Shown here: one piece after another, positions 25,528 to 33,761 of the stretch | Layout: every line of letters begins with the position of its first letter | Numbering within the stretch: position 1 is the stretch's first letter | Assembly: GCA_964541615.1 (NCBI GenBank) | Contig: CAZIRA010000008.1 | Location: 1-44,317, forward strand | Direction of reading: 5' to 3' | DNA length: 44,317 nt | Source of the DNA: UPXZ01 sp964541615 | Lineage (GTDB): Bacteria; Bacteroidota; Bacteroidia; Bacteroidales; Paludibacteraceae | Position numbers and translations under genes: made by a program | The notes under the pieces: generated by a model | The model's input: only the letters and a program-made list of their open reading frames with translations | What the model was told of the DNA's origin: nothing | Database searches by the model: none

Positions 25528-28308
25528 ATGAAACAGCTTATTGCATTTCTTTTCCTTCTTTTAGCAGTTACTTTTAGTGTTTCGGCTTCTGATACATCAT
25601 GGCCTGAAATTACCACCGAATCAAAACCCTGGACACGCTGGTGGTGGCTTGGTAGCGCAGTTGATAAAGACAACCTGACGTATAATATTACCGAATTAGG
25701 TAAAGCAGGAATCGGCGGTACAGAAATCACTCCTATCTACGGCGTTCAGAATGGCGATGATAAATACATCGATTATTTGTCTCCGGAATGGATGAACATG
25801 CTGGCTCACACCGAAACCGTTTCCAAAAATATGGGGATGAAAGTGGACATGAATACCGGAACCGGATGGCCTTTTGGAGGACCGGAAGTGACGGTGGAAG
25901 ATGCTGCCACAAAAGCAATTTTCCAGGAATATTCGGCTAAAGGAGGCGAAAATATGAAATTGCAAATTACAGTGGATGACGTCCGGCAGAAAAAAGCGGC
26001 TTACCTTTCCCGATTGATGGCTTATTCTGACAAAGGCAAAAAACTGGATCTGACTCGTTTGGTGGCGCAAGATGGCACTTTTACCTGGAAAGTTCCCAAA
26101 GGCGAGTGGAAATTGATTGCTCTGTTTGTTGGGAAAACTTTCCAGGAAGTAAAACGGTCTGCACCTGGTGGTCACGGATATGTGATGGACCACTTCAGTA
26201 AAAGCGCCGTCAGAAATTACCTGAATAAGTATGACAAAGCCTTTGCCCGCGAAAACACGCCATTCCCAAACTCATTTTTCAACGACTCCTACGAAGTGTA
26301 TAATGCAGACTGGACTCCTGCACTGCTCGAAGAATTTGAGAAAAGAAGAGGGTACAAGCTTGAAAATTATCTTCCTGAGCTGCTCGCGAAAGGCAAAACT
26401 GACATTTCCTGCCGTGTTGTTTCGGATTATCGGGAAACTTTGGGCGAAATGTTGCTGACTGACTTTACTGAACAATGGACCAACTGGGCAAATTCACACG
26501 GTGCAATCACCCGAAACCAGGCTCACGGTTCGCCTGCAAATATCATCGATCTTTACGCTGCCGTGAACATTCCTGAATGTGAAATTTTCGGTATTTCAGA
26601 TTTTGATGTTCCCGGATTGAGATACGATTCATTACGCAAAAAGAACGACGGAGATCCCGTTACGCTTAAAATGGCGAGTTCTGCAGCGCACATTACCGGT
26701 AAAAAATACACCTCTTCTGAGACCTTCACCTGGCTCACGGAGCATTTCAGGACTTCGCTGTCGCAATGCAAGACTGAAATAGATCAGGTTTTCACTTCGG
26801 GTGTGAACCACGTGTTTTTCCACGGAACGCCCTATTCACCAAAAGAAGCTCCATGGCCGGGATGGCTGTTTTATGCTTCTGTAAATATGTCGCCAACCAA
26901 TTCGATTTGGAAAGATGCACCTGCATTTTACTCCTACATCACGCGTGTTCAGTCTTTTTTACAGTATGGCGAACCGGATAACGATCTGCTGGTTTATTTC
27001 CCGGTTTATGATATTTGGTATGAGCAGCAAACCAACTATTATTTCGCTTTTGGGATTCACGGACTGCGCGGACGACTGCCGAAATTCTATACAACCGTAG
27101 AAAAAATCCGCGAGAGCGGGCGTGACGTAGACTACATTTCAGATAAATACATCATGTCTGCCACTGTGGAAAATGGATTGATAAAAACTACCGGAGGTGC
27201 AACTTTCAAAGCACTGGTAATGCCTGCAACGAGATTTCTGCCGGTTGAAACTGCTCAAAAACTGTCAGATTTAGCCAGTCAGGGTGGAAAAATTATTTTT
27301 GTGGAAAAATATCCCGAGGGCGTTCCCGGACTGAAAAATGTTGAAAAAAGACAGAAAAGTCTGAAAAAAGTTTTTGGGAAAATGCCTGAAACAGATTTCG
27401 TTCAGTCAAAGGTTAATAAATTCGGGAAAGGATTAATCATTACCGGTAGCAATTACGATGAAATTTTAACAATTGCCGGAATTGAAGGTGAGAAATTTTC
27501 GAAAGAATTCAAAGGCCAGTATATTCGCCGTAAAAACGAATCCGGCTACCACTATTTCTTTACTTTACTGACGAATAACCCGATTAAAACATGGGTCCCG
27601 ATAGCCGTAGAAGCAAAATCAGCTATGTTTTTTGATCCAATGACAGAAACTTCCGGTAAAGCAAATGTGCGTAATAACAACGGCAATACGGAAGTTTTCA
27701 TCGAACTTGAACCAGGTCAATCTATCATTTTGAAAACATTTAACGATAAAAATATTGAGGTTGAACCATGGAAATATTTTGTACAAAACAATCAGAAAAT
27801 TGAATTGAATGACAACTGGGAAATATCATTTATCGAAAGTGAGCCTGCTGTGCCCGGAGTTTACAAAACTGGAAAACTGATTTCATGGACAAAACTCAAC
27901 CACCAAAATGCAGTGAAAAATATGGGAACAGCCCGCTACAGCACGAAATTTACCATCAACGACCTCTCATCTGCCGAGTATCAACTTGATCTGGGTGATG
28001 TGAGAGAAAGTGCCCGGGTTCGATTAAACGGAAAAGAAGTTTCGACTTTGTTTGCCGTTCCATTCAAAACAAACATCGGAAAATACCTGAAAGCAGGCGA
28101 AAATCTGCTGGAAGTGGATGTGACGAATCTGCCAGCCAACCGAATTTCCGACTACGATAAGCGAGGCGTGGAATGGCGTATTTTCAATGAAATTAACTTT
28201 GTAGACCTCAACTATAAGAAAACATTCTATGATAAATGGGAAACCTCGCCTTCGGGGTTGTTAGGACCTGTGGTTATATGTGGGCTGGACAGCAGAATTG
28301 TTAATTAA
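25528..28308 (+). CDS. Alpha-L-rhamnosidase, family GH106
   Basis: The product is 926 residues with a signal peptide ending near SVSAS (~21). The N-terminal catalytic region carries the GH106 signatures PWTRWWWLGSAVD, GIGGTEITPIYGVQ, LSPEWM and NTGTGWPFGGP. FFHGTPYSP at ~431 is also typical. A C-terminal jelly roll (~780-926) includes LGDVRESARVRLNGKEV and ends with PSGLLGPVVI, as usual in this family. GH106 enzymes remove terminal alpha-L-rhamnose, in this context from the non-reducing end of rhamnogalacturonan I oligosaccharides or from arabinogalactan caps. It lies in the plus-strand operon between the GH2 and GH42 genes. Confidence 0.92.
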   Translation: MKQLIAFLFLLLAVTFSVSASDTSWPEITTESKPWTRWWWLGSAVDKDNLTYNITELGKAGIGGTEITPIYGVQNGDDKYIDYLSPEWMNMLAHTETVSKNMGMKVDMNTGTGWPFGGPEVTVEDAATKAIFQEYSAKGGENMKLQITVDDVRQKKAAYLSRLMAYSDKGKKLDLTRLVAQDGTFTWKVPKGEWKLIALFVGKTFQEVKRSAPGGHGYVMDHFSKSAVRNYLNKYDKAFARENTPFPNSFFNDSYEVYNADWTPALLEEFEKRRGYKLENYLPELLAKGKTDISCRVVSDYRETLGEMLLTDFTEQWTNWANSHGAITRNQAHGSPANIIDLYAAVNIPECEIFGISDFDVPGLRYDSLRKKNDGDPVTLKMASSAAHITGKKYTSSETFTWLTEHFRTSLSQCKTEIDQVFTSGVNHVFFHGTPYSPKEAPWPGWLFYASVNMSPTNSIWKDAPAFYSYITRVQSFLQYGEPDNDLLVYFPVYDIWYEQQTNYYFAFGIHGLRGRLPKFYTTVEKIRESGRDVDYISDKYIMSATVENGLIKTTGGATFKALVMPATRFLPVETAQKLSDLASQGGKIIFVEKYPEGVPGLKNVEKRQKSLKKVFGKMPETDFVQSKVNKFGKGLIITGSNYDEILTIAGIEGEKFSKEFKGQYIRRKNESGYHYFFTLLTNNPIKTWVPIAVEAKSAMFFDPMTETSGKANVRNNNGNTEVFIELEPGQSIILKTFNDKNIEVEPWKYFVQNNQKIELNDNWEISFIESEPAVPGVYKTGKLISWTKLNHQNAVKNMGTARYSTKFTINDLSSAEYQLDLGDVRESARVRLNGKEVSTLFAVPFKTNIGKYLKAGENLLEVDVTNLPANRISDYDKRGVEWRIFNEINFVDLNYKKTFYDKWETSPSGLLGPVVICGLDSRIVN

Positions 28309-28344
28309 AAGAAATGTAGACTTTTTAGCCAAAAAACATCAATT

Positions 28345-28437
28345 CATGAAACGAGCATGAACACGGTGGTTCAACAAAGAGGATGAAAATCTGACATGCG
28401 AGTTCCATGTGACAACTAAAAAACAAATTATTTACAC
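28345..28437 (+). promoter_or_regulatory. Duplicated structured leader element, copy B
   Basis: This is the second copy of the element at 10848-10938. CATGAAACGAGCAT (28345-28358) is identical to copy A. GAACACGGTGGTTC (28359-28372) can form a GAAC/GTTC hairpin at the same offset as in copy A, although the sequence differs. ATGCGAGTTCCATG (28396-28409) can pair back to the first arm. GACAACTAAAAAACAAATTATT then leads to the start codon at 28438, 28 bases after the arm (27 in copy A). It fills most of the 129-base spacer before the GH42 gene. Confidence 0.55.
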
Positions 28438-30531
28438 ATGAAAAAAACCGTTTTATTACTATTCATTGTAATATCTTTAAATGTTATAAACGTTAATCTG
28501 AGTGCTCAAGACAAGAATCCGAACCGATTTTTTGATCCGGCAAAATTAACGGAAGTCGGGGCATATTACTACCCTGAACATTGGGATGATTCGCAGTGGA
28601 AACGTGATTTTATAAAAATGAAAGAGCTTGGTTTTGAGTTTGTCCATTTTGCGGAATTTGCCTGGGCGATGCTCGAACCAAAAGAAGGAGTTTATGATTT
28701 TGCGTGGCTCGATAAAGCTGTTGATCTGGCTTCGGAGCAAGGCTTGAAAGTGATCATGTGCACTTCTACGGCTACACCGCCTGTGTGGTTGGTCAGAAAA
28801 CATCCCGATGTGCTGATTCAGCGTGAAGACGGCACAAAAATGGATCACGGAGCACGCCAGCATCCTTCTTTTTCAAACAATTTCTATCGGGAATATTCCA
28901 TGAAAATGATCGAAAAACTGGCTCAGCATTATGGAAAAGACAAGCGAATAATGGGCTGGCAACTTGACAACGAACCTCGTCCTCATCATGATTTTGGAGC
29001 TGATGCTCAAAACCGATTTCGGGATTGGGTGAAAAATAAATACAGCGGTATCGATGCTCTGAATAAGGCTTGGGGTACCAGATTTTGGAGTCAGGTTTAT
29101 TCCGATTTTTCAGAAATAAACATTCCAAAGCTGTCGCAAATGTTTATGAATTCGCACCAAATACTTGACTATTACCGCTTTTCGACAGAAGAAACTATTT
29201 CATTCCTGAATGAACAGACAAAAACCATTCGAAAATACTCAAATCCGGAGCAATGGGTTACTACAAACCTGATTCCAGAGTATTGGGACGGGCATCTCAG
29301 ACACATCGACGAATTGGATTTTCATTCCTACACGCGCTACATGGTGTATGGGGAAAAATTTGGTGAAGGTGATAAAAGTTACCGACTGGGTCATGTGGAG
29401 CGTATCGCCAAAGCAAATGATTTTTTCCGCACCGTAGATGGAGTTTACGGCGTAATGGAGCTTCAGCCCGGGCAGGTAAATTGGGGCAAAATCAATCCGC
29501 AACCATATCCCGGAGCTGTTCGTTTGTGGCTGTGGCACGTGTTTGCAGGAGGAAGTAAATTTACCTGCACCTACCGTTTCCGCCAGCCGATTTTCGGAAC
29601 AGAGCTGTATCATTACGGAATCGTCGGACCAGACGGCGTTACCACTTCTAAAGGTGGAGCAGAGTTTGTCCAATTCATGGATGAAATTAAAAAACTTCGC
29701 AAAGAGTACAATCCTTCAGCCGGCAATCCGAAGGAATATGAAAATCGCAGGACGGGCATTCTTTACAGCCACGAAAACGCCTGGGAAATGGAGAGAAACC
29801 GTCAGACAACCGAATGGAACACTGAAAAACACGTGGATAAGTATTACAAAGCGCTGAAAAGTTCGGGTGCTCCGGTCGATTTTATCGATGAAAGAGATGA
29901 TTTTTCGAAGTACAAAGTAATGGTTGCACCGGCTTTTGAAATGATTGACGAAACGCTGGTGGCCCGTTGGAAAGAATATGTTGAAAAAGGTGGCAACCTG
30001 GTCCTCTCTGCAAGAACCGGTCATAAAAACAGAATGGGACAGCTTTTTGAAGCTCCCTTTGCCGGGAAAATTTACTCATTAATAGGAGCGAAACTCGATT
30101 TTTACGATCTGCTTTTGCCTCATCATCCGGACAATGTCTCTTTTGATGGAAATAAATATCCCTGGACAAGCTGGGGAGAAATTTTTATTCCTGAAAAAAA
30201 TACGGAAACCTGGGCGGTTTATGAAGGCGATTTTTACGCAGGAAGTTCAGCAGTAATCTCCCGTAAATTGGGAAAAGGAACGGTTACATACATCGGTGTA
30301 GATTCCAGTGATGGAAAATTGGAAAAAGATGTATTGAAAAAACTTTATAAAAATCTGAATATTCCGCTTTTAGATTTACCGGAAGGTCTGCACATTGAAT
30401 ATCGTGATGGATTTGGTATTGCTGTAAATTATGGAGACAACGCTTATGTACTGCCCGTAACGAATAATACGAAGTTTATTGTTGGAACGAAATCGGTACC
30501 TAAGGCCGGAGTTACGGTTTGGAAAGAATAA
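28438..30531 (+). CDS. Beta-galactosidase, family GH42
   Basis: The product is 697 residues with a signal peptide ending near NLSAQ (~24). The GH42 TIM barrel begins with GAYYYPEHWDDSQWKRDF. The acid/base candidate is E179 in WQLDNEP and the nucleophile candidate is E341 in VMELQPGQVNW. HVFAGGSKFTCTYRFRQP is also typical. The trimerisation domain (~420-620) and a short C-terminal beta domain follow, so the full three-domain length is present. The family removes beta-1,4-, 1,3- or 1,6-linked galactose from oligosaccharides. Here the source would be pectic galactan. The start is fixed by the leader element: the earlier ATG at 28407 is followed directly by TGA. Confidence 0.92.
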   Translation: MKKTVLLLFIVISLNVINVNLSAQDKNPNRFFDPAKLTEVGAYYYPEHWDDSQWKRDFIKMKELGFEFVHFAEFAWAMLEPKEGVYDFAWLDKAVDLASEQGLKVIMCTSTATPPVWLVRKHPDVLIQREDGTKMDHGARQHPSFSNNFYREYSMKMIEKLAQHYGKDKRIMGWQLDNEPRPHHDFGADAQNRFRDWVKNKYSGIDALNKAWGTRFWSQVYSDFSEINIPKLSQMFMNSHQILDYYRFSTEETISFLNEQTKTIRKYSNPEQWVTTNLIPEYWDGHLRHIDELDFHSYTRYMVYGEKFGEGDKSYRLGHVERIAKANDFFRTVDGVYGVMELQPGQVNWGKINPQPYPGAVRLWLWHVFAGGSKFTCTYRFRQPIFGTELYHYGIVGPDGVTTSKGGAEFVQFMDEIKKLRKEYNPSAGNPKEYENRRTGILYSHENAWEMERNRQTTEWNTEKHVDKYYKALKSSGAPVDFIDERDDFSKYKVMVAPAFEMIDETLVARWKEYVEKGGNLVLSARTGHKNRMGQLFEAPFAGKIYSLIGAKLDFYDLLLPHHPDNVSFDGNKYPWTSWGEIFIPEKNTETWAVYEGDFYAGSSAVISRKLGKGTVTYIGVDSSDGKLEKDVLKKLYKNLNIPLLDLPEGLHIEYRDGFGIAVNYGDNAYVLPVTNNTKFIVGTKSVPKAGVTVWKE

Positions 30532-30572
30532 TTAGTTGAAATAGATTGTTAAACAAAAAAAATGAATTTTTG

Positions 30573-32234
30573 ATGAATAAAACTCTGTATAGATATCTAC
30601 TGTCATTTGTGTTGATTTTAGCACTTACAAGCTTTACCACTTCGTCCAAAAAAGTAAGAATTTTCATTGCCGGAGATTCCACCGCTCAAACTTATCGGGA
30701 AGACCGCGATGGCTTGATAAAAGGGTGGGGGCAGATGCTTCCTGATTTTCTGAACGAAAATGTTGAGGTAGTGAATCATGCGATTGGCGGAAGAAGCACC
30801 AAAACTTTTCTGAATGAGGGACGATGGGATAAGTTGATTTCAGAAGTTAGAAAAGGCGATTTTGTTTTTATCCAGTTTGGGCATAATGATGCTTCCACAC
30901 GTCCGGAAAGACATGCATCTTTAGCAGACTACAAAGCCAATCTGACCAAAATGATCCAGGATGTACGAAGTAAAAAAGCAACACCTGTACTCCTGACCTC
31001 GATGGTGATGAGGACTTTTGTCAACGGAAATCTTGTAGATGACCGCCTGAAAGGCTATCCGGTAATGATGAGACATCTGGCAAAAGAGATGAACGTTTGC
31101 CTGATTGACGTTAACCAAAAAACCAACGATTTCGTCACTGTTTTGGGAGATAAAGCATCCATACCTTATTACAGGTGGGTGGAACCCGGAGTGGACAAAG
31201 CGAAGCCTGACGGTCTGAAAGATGATACGCACATGATGGAAAAAGGAGCGAAGCAGGTTGCTTATTTTGTTGCTGAAGGTATAAAAGAATTAAAATTGAA
31301 AGGAATTAGCGAGCATTTGAAGCCGTTTGATCCAGGTTACTCGCTGAATTCTGTGCTTCCTCAATCCGAGCATGTTTATCTTTTCTCTTATTTCAAAGGA
31401 AACGGCGATGGACTTCATCTGGCATACAGCTACGACGGATTGAAATGGGAAGCGCTGAAGAATGATTCGATTCTTTTGAAACCTGAGATAGGGAAAGATA
31501 AATTGATGCGAGATCCGAGCATCGTTCAGGATGATAACGGCATTTTCCACATGGTTTGGACTTCCGGATGGTGGGATCAGGGTTTGGGATACGCTTCATC
31601 AAAGGATTTGATAACGTGGTCGAAGCAAAAAAATATTCCGGTAATGGAGAAGTTTGAAGGAACAAGAAATACCTGGGCTCCCGAGCTGTTTTACGATAAA
31701 AAAACAAAGGAATTTTACATTTTCTGGGCTTCCACGGTTCCGGGAATGTTTCCGGAAATACCGACTTCTGAAAGCGAAAAAGGATTGAACCACAGGCAGT
31801 TTTATGTGACAACAAAAGATTTTGAAACTTTCAGTGAAACAAAAGTGTATTTCAACCCCGGGTTCAGTGTTATTGACGGTGCTATGATGGAAAAGGACGG
31901 GAGTTATTATCTTTTTGTTAAAAATGAAAATTCAAATCCACCGGAAAAAAACATTCGTGTGGTAAAACATTCAAAACCCGACGGTTTTCCAACCAAAGTT
32001 TCACCACCTATTACCGGTAAATACTGGGCAGAAGGACCCACTCCGCTTCAAGTAGGAGAATATGTGTATGTCTATTTTGACAAGTACCGCGATCGGAAAT
32101 ACGGTGCAGTCCGCTCAAAAAACATGACCGATTGGGAGGATGTTTCTGAATCCGTTTCATTCCCTCGTGGAATCAGGCATGGATCGGCTTTCCCTGTTTC
32201 AGAGAGTGTATTGAAAGTGCTGATGAGGAAGTAA
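30573..32234 (+). CDS. CE12 rhamnogalacturonan acetylesterase fused to GH43-like domain
   Basis: The product is 553 residues. The in-frame TTG at 30546 is less likely than the ATG at 30573, which begins the signal peptide MNKTLYRYLLSF. Residues ~28-245 are an SGNH esterase of CE12 type: S36 in AGDSTAQ, GGRSTKTF, G103-HND and the D217-D218-T-H220 motif followed by MMEKGA. Residues ~260-553 form a GH43-like five-bladed propeller: D314 in RDPSIV as base, TWAPELFY, and E487 in WAEGPTP as acid. Such a protein would remove acetyl groups from the GalA residues of rhamnogalacturonan and also an arabinose-like side-chain sugar. The GH43 subfamily and sugar are not resolved. It is the last gene of the plus-strand run. 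Confidence 0.87.
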   Translation: MNKTLYRYLLSFVLILALTSFTTSSKKVRIFIAGDSTAQTYREDRDGLIKGWGQMLPDFLNENVEVVNHAIGGRSTKTFLNEGRWDKLISEVRKGDFVFIQFGHNDASTRPERHASLADYKANLTKMIQDVRSKKATPVLLTSMVMRTFVNGNLVDDRLKGYPVMMRHLAKEMNVCLIDVNQKTNDFVTVLGDKASIPYYRWVEPGVDKAKPDGLKDDTHMMEKGAKQVAYFVAEGIKELKLKGISEHLKPFDPGYSLNSVLPQSEHVYLFSYFKGNGDGLHLAYSYDGLKWEALKNDSILLKPEIGKDKLMRDPSIVQDDNGIFHMVWTSGWWDQGLGYASSKDLITWSKQKNIPVMEKFEGTRNTWAPELFYDKKTKEFYIFWASTVPGMFPEIPTSESEKGLNHRQFYVTTKDFETFSETKVYFNPGFSVIDGAMMEKDGSYYLFVKNENSNPPEKNIRVVKHSKPDGFPTKVSPPITGKYWAEGPTPLQVGEYVYVYFDKYRDRKYGAVRSKNMTDWEDVSESVSFPRGIRHGSAFPVSESVLKVLMRK

Positions 32235-32248
32235 GGAGGTTAAAATTC

Positions 32249-32295
32249 CAACAAAAACTCCGCAATGGAATTTACCTGTTGCGGAGTTTTTGTTG
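32249..32295. terminator. Bidirectional terminator between convergent operons
   Basis: CAACAAAAACTCCGCAA (32249-32265) pairs perfectly with TTGCGGAGTTTTTGTTG (32279-32295), a 17-bp stem with a 13-base loop. The A-run and T-run in the two arms supply a T-rich tail in both directions. It lies 14 bases after the CE12-GH43 stop and 21 bases from the end of the converging GH28 gene. Confidence 0.9.
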
Positions 32296-32316
32296 TGTTG
32301 ATGTTGATAAATGCAC

Positions 32317-33729
32317 TTATTTTGCCAAAGGATTACTGCTTATCAGTTCGCCGTTGATTCGTAAGTTATCAAATTTTACATTTTCAATCAAACCTGTAAA
32401 TCTGTTGCCGTTTTTTACGCCGTTAAAATTGCTGTTGCTAACATTGATGTCAAATACAGTCGTTTGATCGGGAAGTCCATCAACAAAGACTCCGTACTGG
32501 CTTTTTTGCGAAGTAACATTATCCAGATTGATATTTCGGATAGTTGGAATAAAGCCTCTTTCTCCGATTTCACGAGGTTCGTAAAGCAGATTAATATGTA
32601 AGACAGCTTCTTTGCATTCGCCTACTTCCACGTTTCTTACGAATATATTTTCGATGGTTCCACCGCGAAGCGTGTTGGTTTTTATCCGAATTACCCGATC
32701 AAGAAGCGGGCTGTCCATTTTGCAGTTTTCAACAAAAAGATTGTTGTATCCTCCGGAAATCTCACTTCCGATTACAACGCCGCCGTGCCCGTTTTGCATC
32801 AGGCAGTTGCGAACGATAATGTTTTCGCTCGGTCTTGACCACAGGCGTCCGTCGTTATTTCTGCCAGATTTGATGGCAATGCAGTCGTCGCCGGTATTGA
32901 AAAAGCAATCTTCAATCAGCACATTTGTACATGATTCAGGGTCGCAACCATCACCGTTCGGTCCGTCATTTTCAACGTGAACGCCACGAACGATTACATT
33001 GTCACAAAGCAATGGATGAATAACCCAGAAAGGTGATCTTAGGATTTTTACACCTTCAATCAATACATTTTTACAAAGATAAAAGTTAATCATCTGCGGT
33101 CTCATTCCATCATTTTCTGTCAGTATTCGCTTTGAAACCGGTAGTTTCTCATTGTTCCACTGCATCAATTTCGGTCGTCCGGTGCGTTGAGATATATCAC
33201 CCTCTTTCCATCCAAATCTTACTGCACCGCATTTTTTCCACCAGTTGTCATTGGAAGAATTTCCATCCAAAACGCCTTTCCCGGTAATTGCAATGTTTGT
33301 TTCACCATAAGCATACACGAGCGGTTGCAGATTGTAGCAATCCATCCCTTCCCAGCGTGTCAATACGGTGGGATAGTACTTCGGATCGGTTGTGAAAAGA
33401 ATGGTGGAACCCTCCTCGAGGTGTAGATTAACGTTACTTTTCAAGGTAATCGGAGCAGTAAACCAAGTCCCGGCAGGTACAATAACCTTTCCACCGCCGT
33501 TCAAACTGCATGTCGCTATGGCTCTGTTGATAGCTTCTGTGTTGAGGACAGAATTGTCGTTTGCCACTGCCCCAAAATCTTTTATGTTGTAATTAGCATT
33601 TTTGAATTTGGGTGCTTTGATGTTTTTCAGAATCTTAGGATACGTCTTTTTCCATGCTGTTTTCTGATCTTGCGCATTTAAACTAAATGCGATCAGAATT
33701 AAAAATGTAATGCTAAGAATTTTTTTCAT
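32317..33729 (-). CDS. Polygalacturonase-type hydrolase, family GH28
   Basis: The product is 470 residues with a signal peptide ending near LNAQD (~20). This is a canonical GH28 beta-helix. YNIKDFGAVANDNSVLNTEAI opens the domain. Catalytic Asp candidates are D260 in NGDGCDPES and D281-D282 in GDDCIAIKSG. H315 lies in GHGGVVIGSE, and RIKT follows. Family members hydrolyse galacturonan or remove terminal GalA from rhamnogalacturonan. The large insert around residues 150-210 resembles exo-acting bacterial enzymes. It is the last gene of the minus-strand operon, 32 bases after the PL11 gene, and keeps the textbook motifs that the plus-strand GH28 lacks. Confidence 0.93.
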   Translation of the reverse strand: MKKILSITFLILIAFSLNAQDQKTAWKKTYPKILKNIKAPKFKNANYNIKDFGAVANDNSVLNTEAINRAIATCSLNGGGKVIVPAGTWFTAPITLKSNVNLHLEEGSTILFTTDPKYYPTVLTRWEGMDCYNLQPLVYAYGETNIAITGKGVLDGNSSNDNWWKKCGAVRFGWKEGDISQRTGRPKLMQWNNEKLPVSKRILTENDGMRPQMINFYLCKNVLIEGVKILRSPFWVIHPLLCDNVIVRGVHVENDGPNGDGCDPESCTNVLIEDCFFNTGDDCIAIKSGRNNDGRLWSRPSENIIVRNCLMQNGHGGVVIGSEISGGYNNLFVENCKMDSPLLDRVIRIKTNTLRGGTIENIFVRNVEVGECKEAVLHINLLYEPREIGERGFIPTIRNINLDNVTSQKSQYGVFVDGLPDQTTVFDINVSNSNFNGVKNGNRFTGLIENVKFDNLRINGELISSNPLAK

Positions 33730-33761
33730 TTGAATTGATATTTTTAGTTATTATTTTTTTC

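Noticed and set aside
25696..26193. Minus-strand open frame of 165 codons inside the GH106 gene
   Set aside because: It overlaps conserved GH106 motifs on the other strand and shows no protein features of its own.
32233..32316. AAGGAGGT right after the CE12-GH43 stop, resembling a perfect Shine-Dalgarno site
   Set aside because: Only a very short frame inside the terminator hairpin follows, and Shine-Dalgarno sites are not used by the other genes here. It is a chance match.
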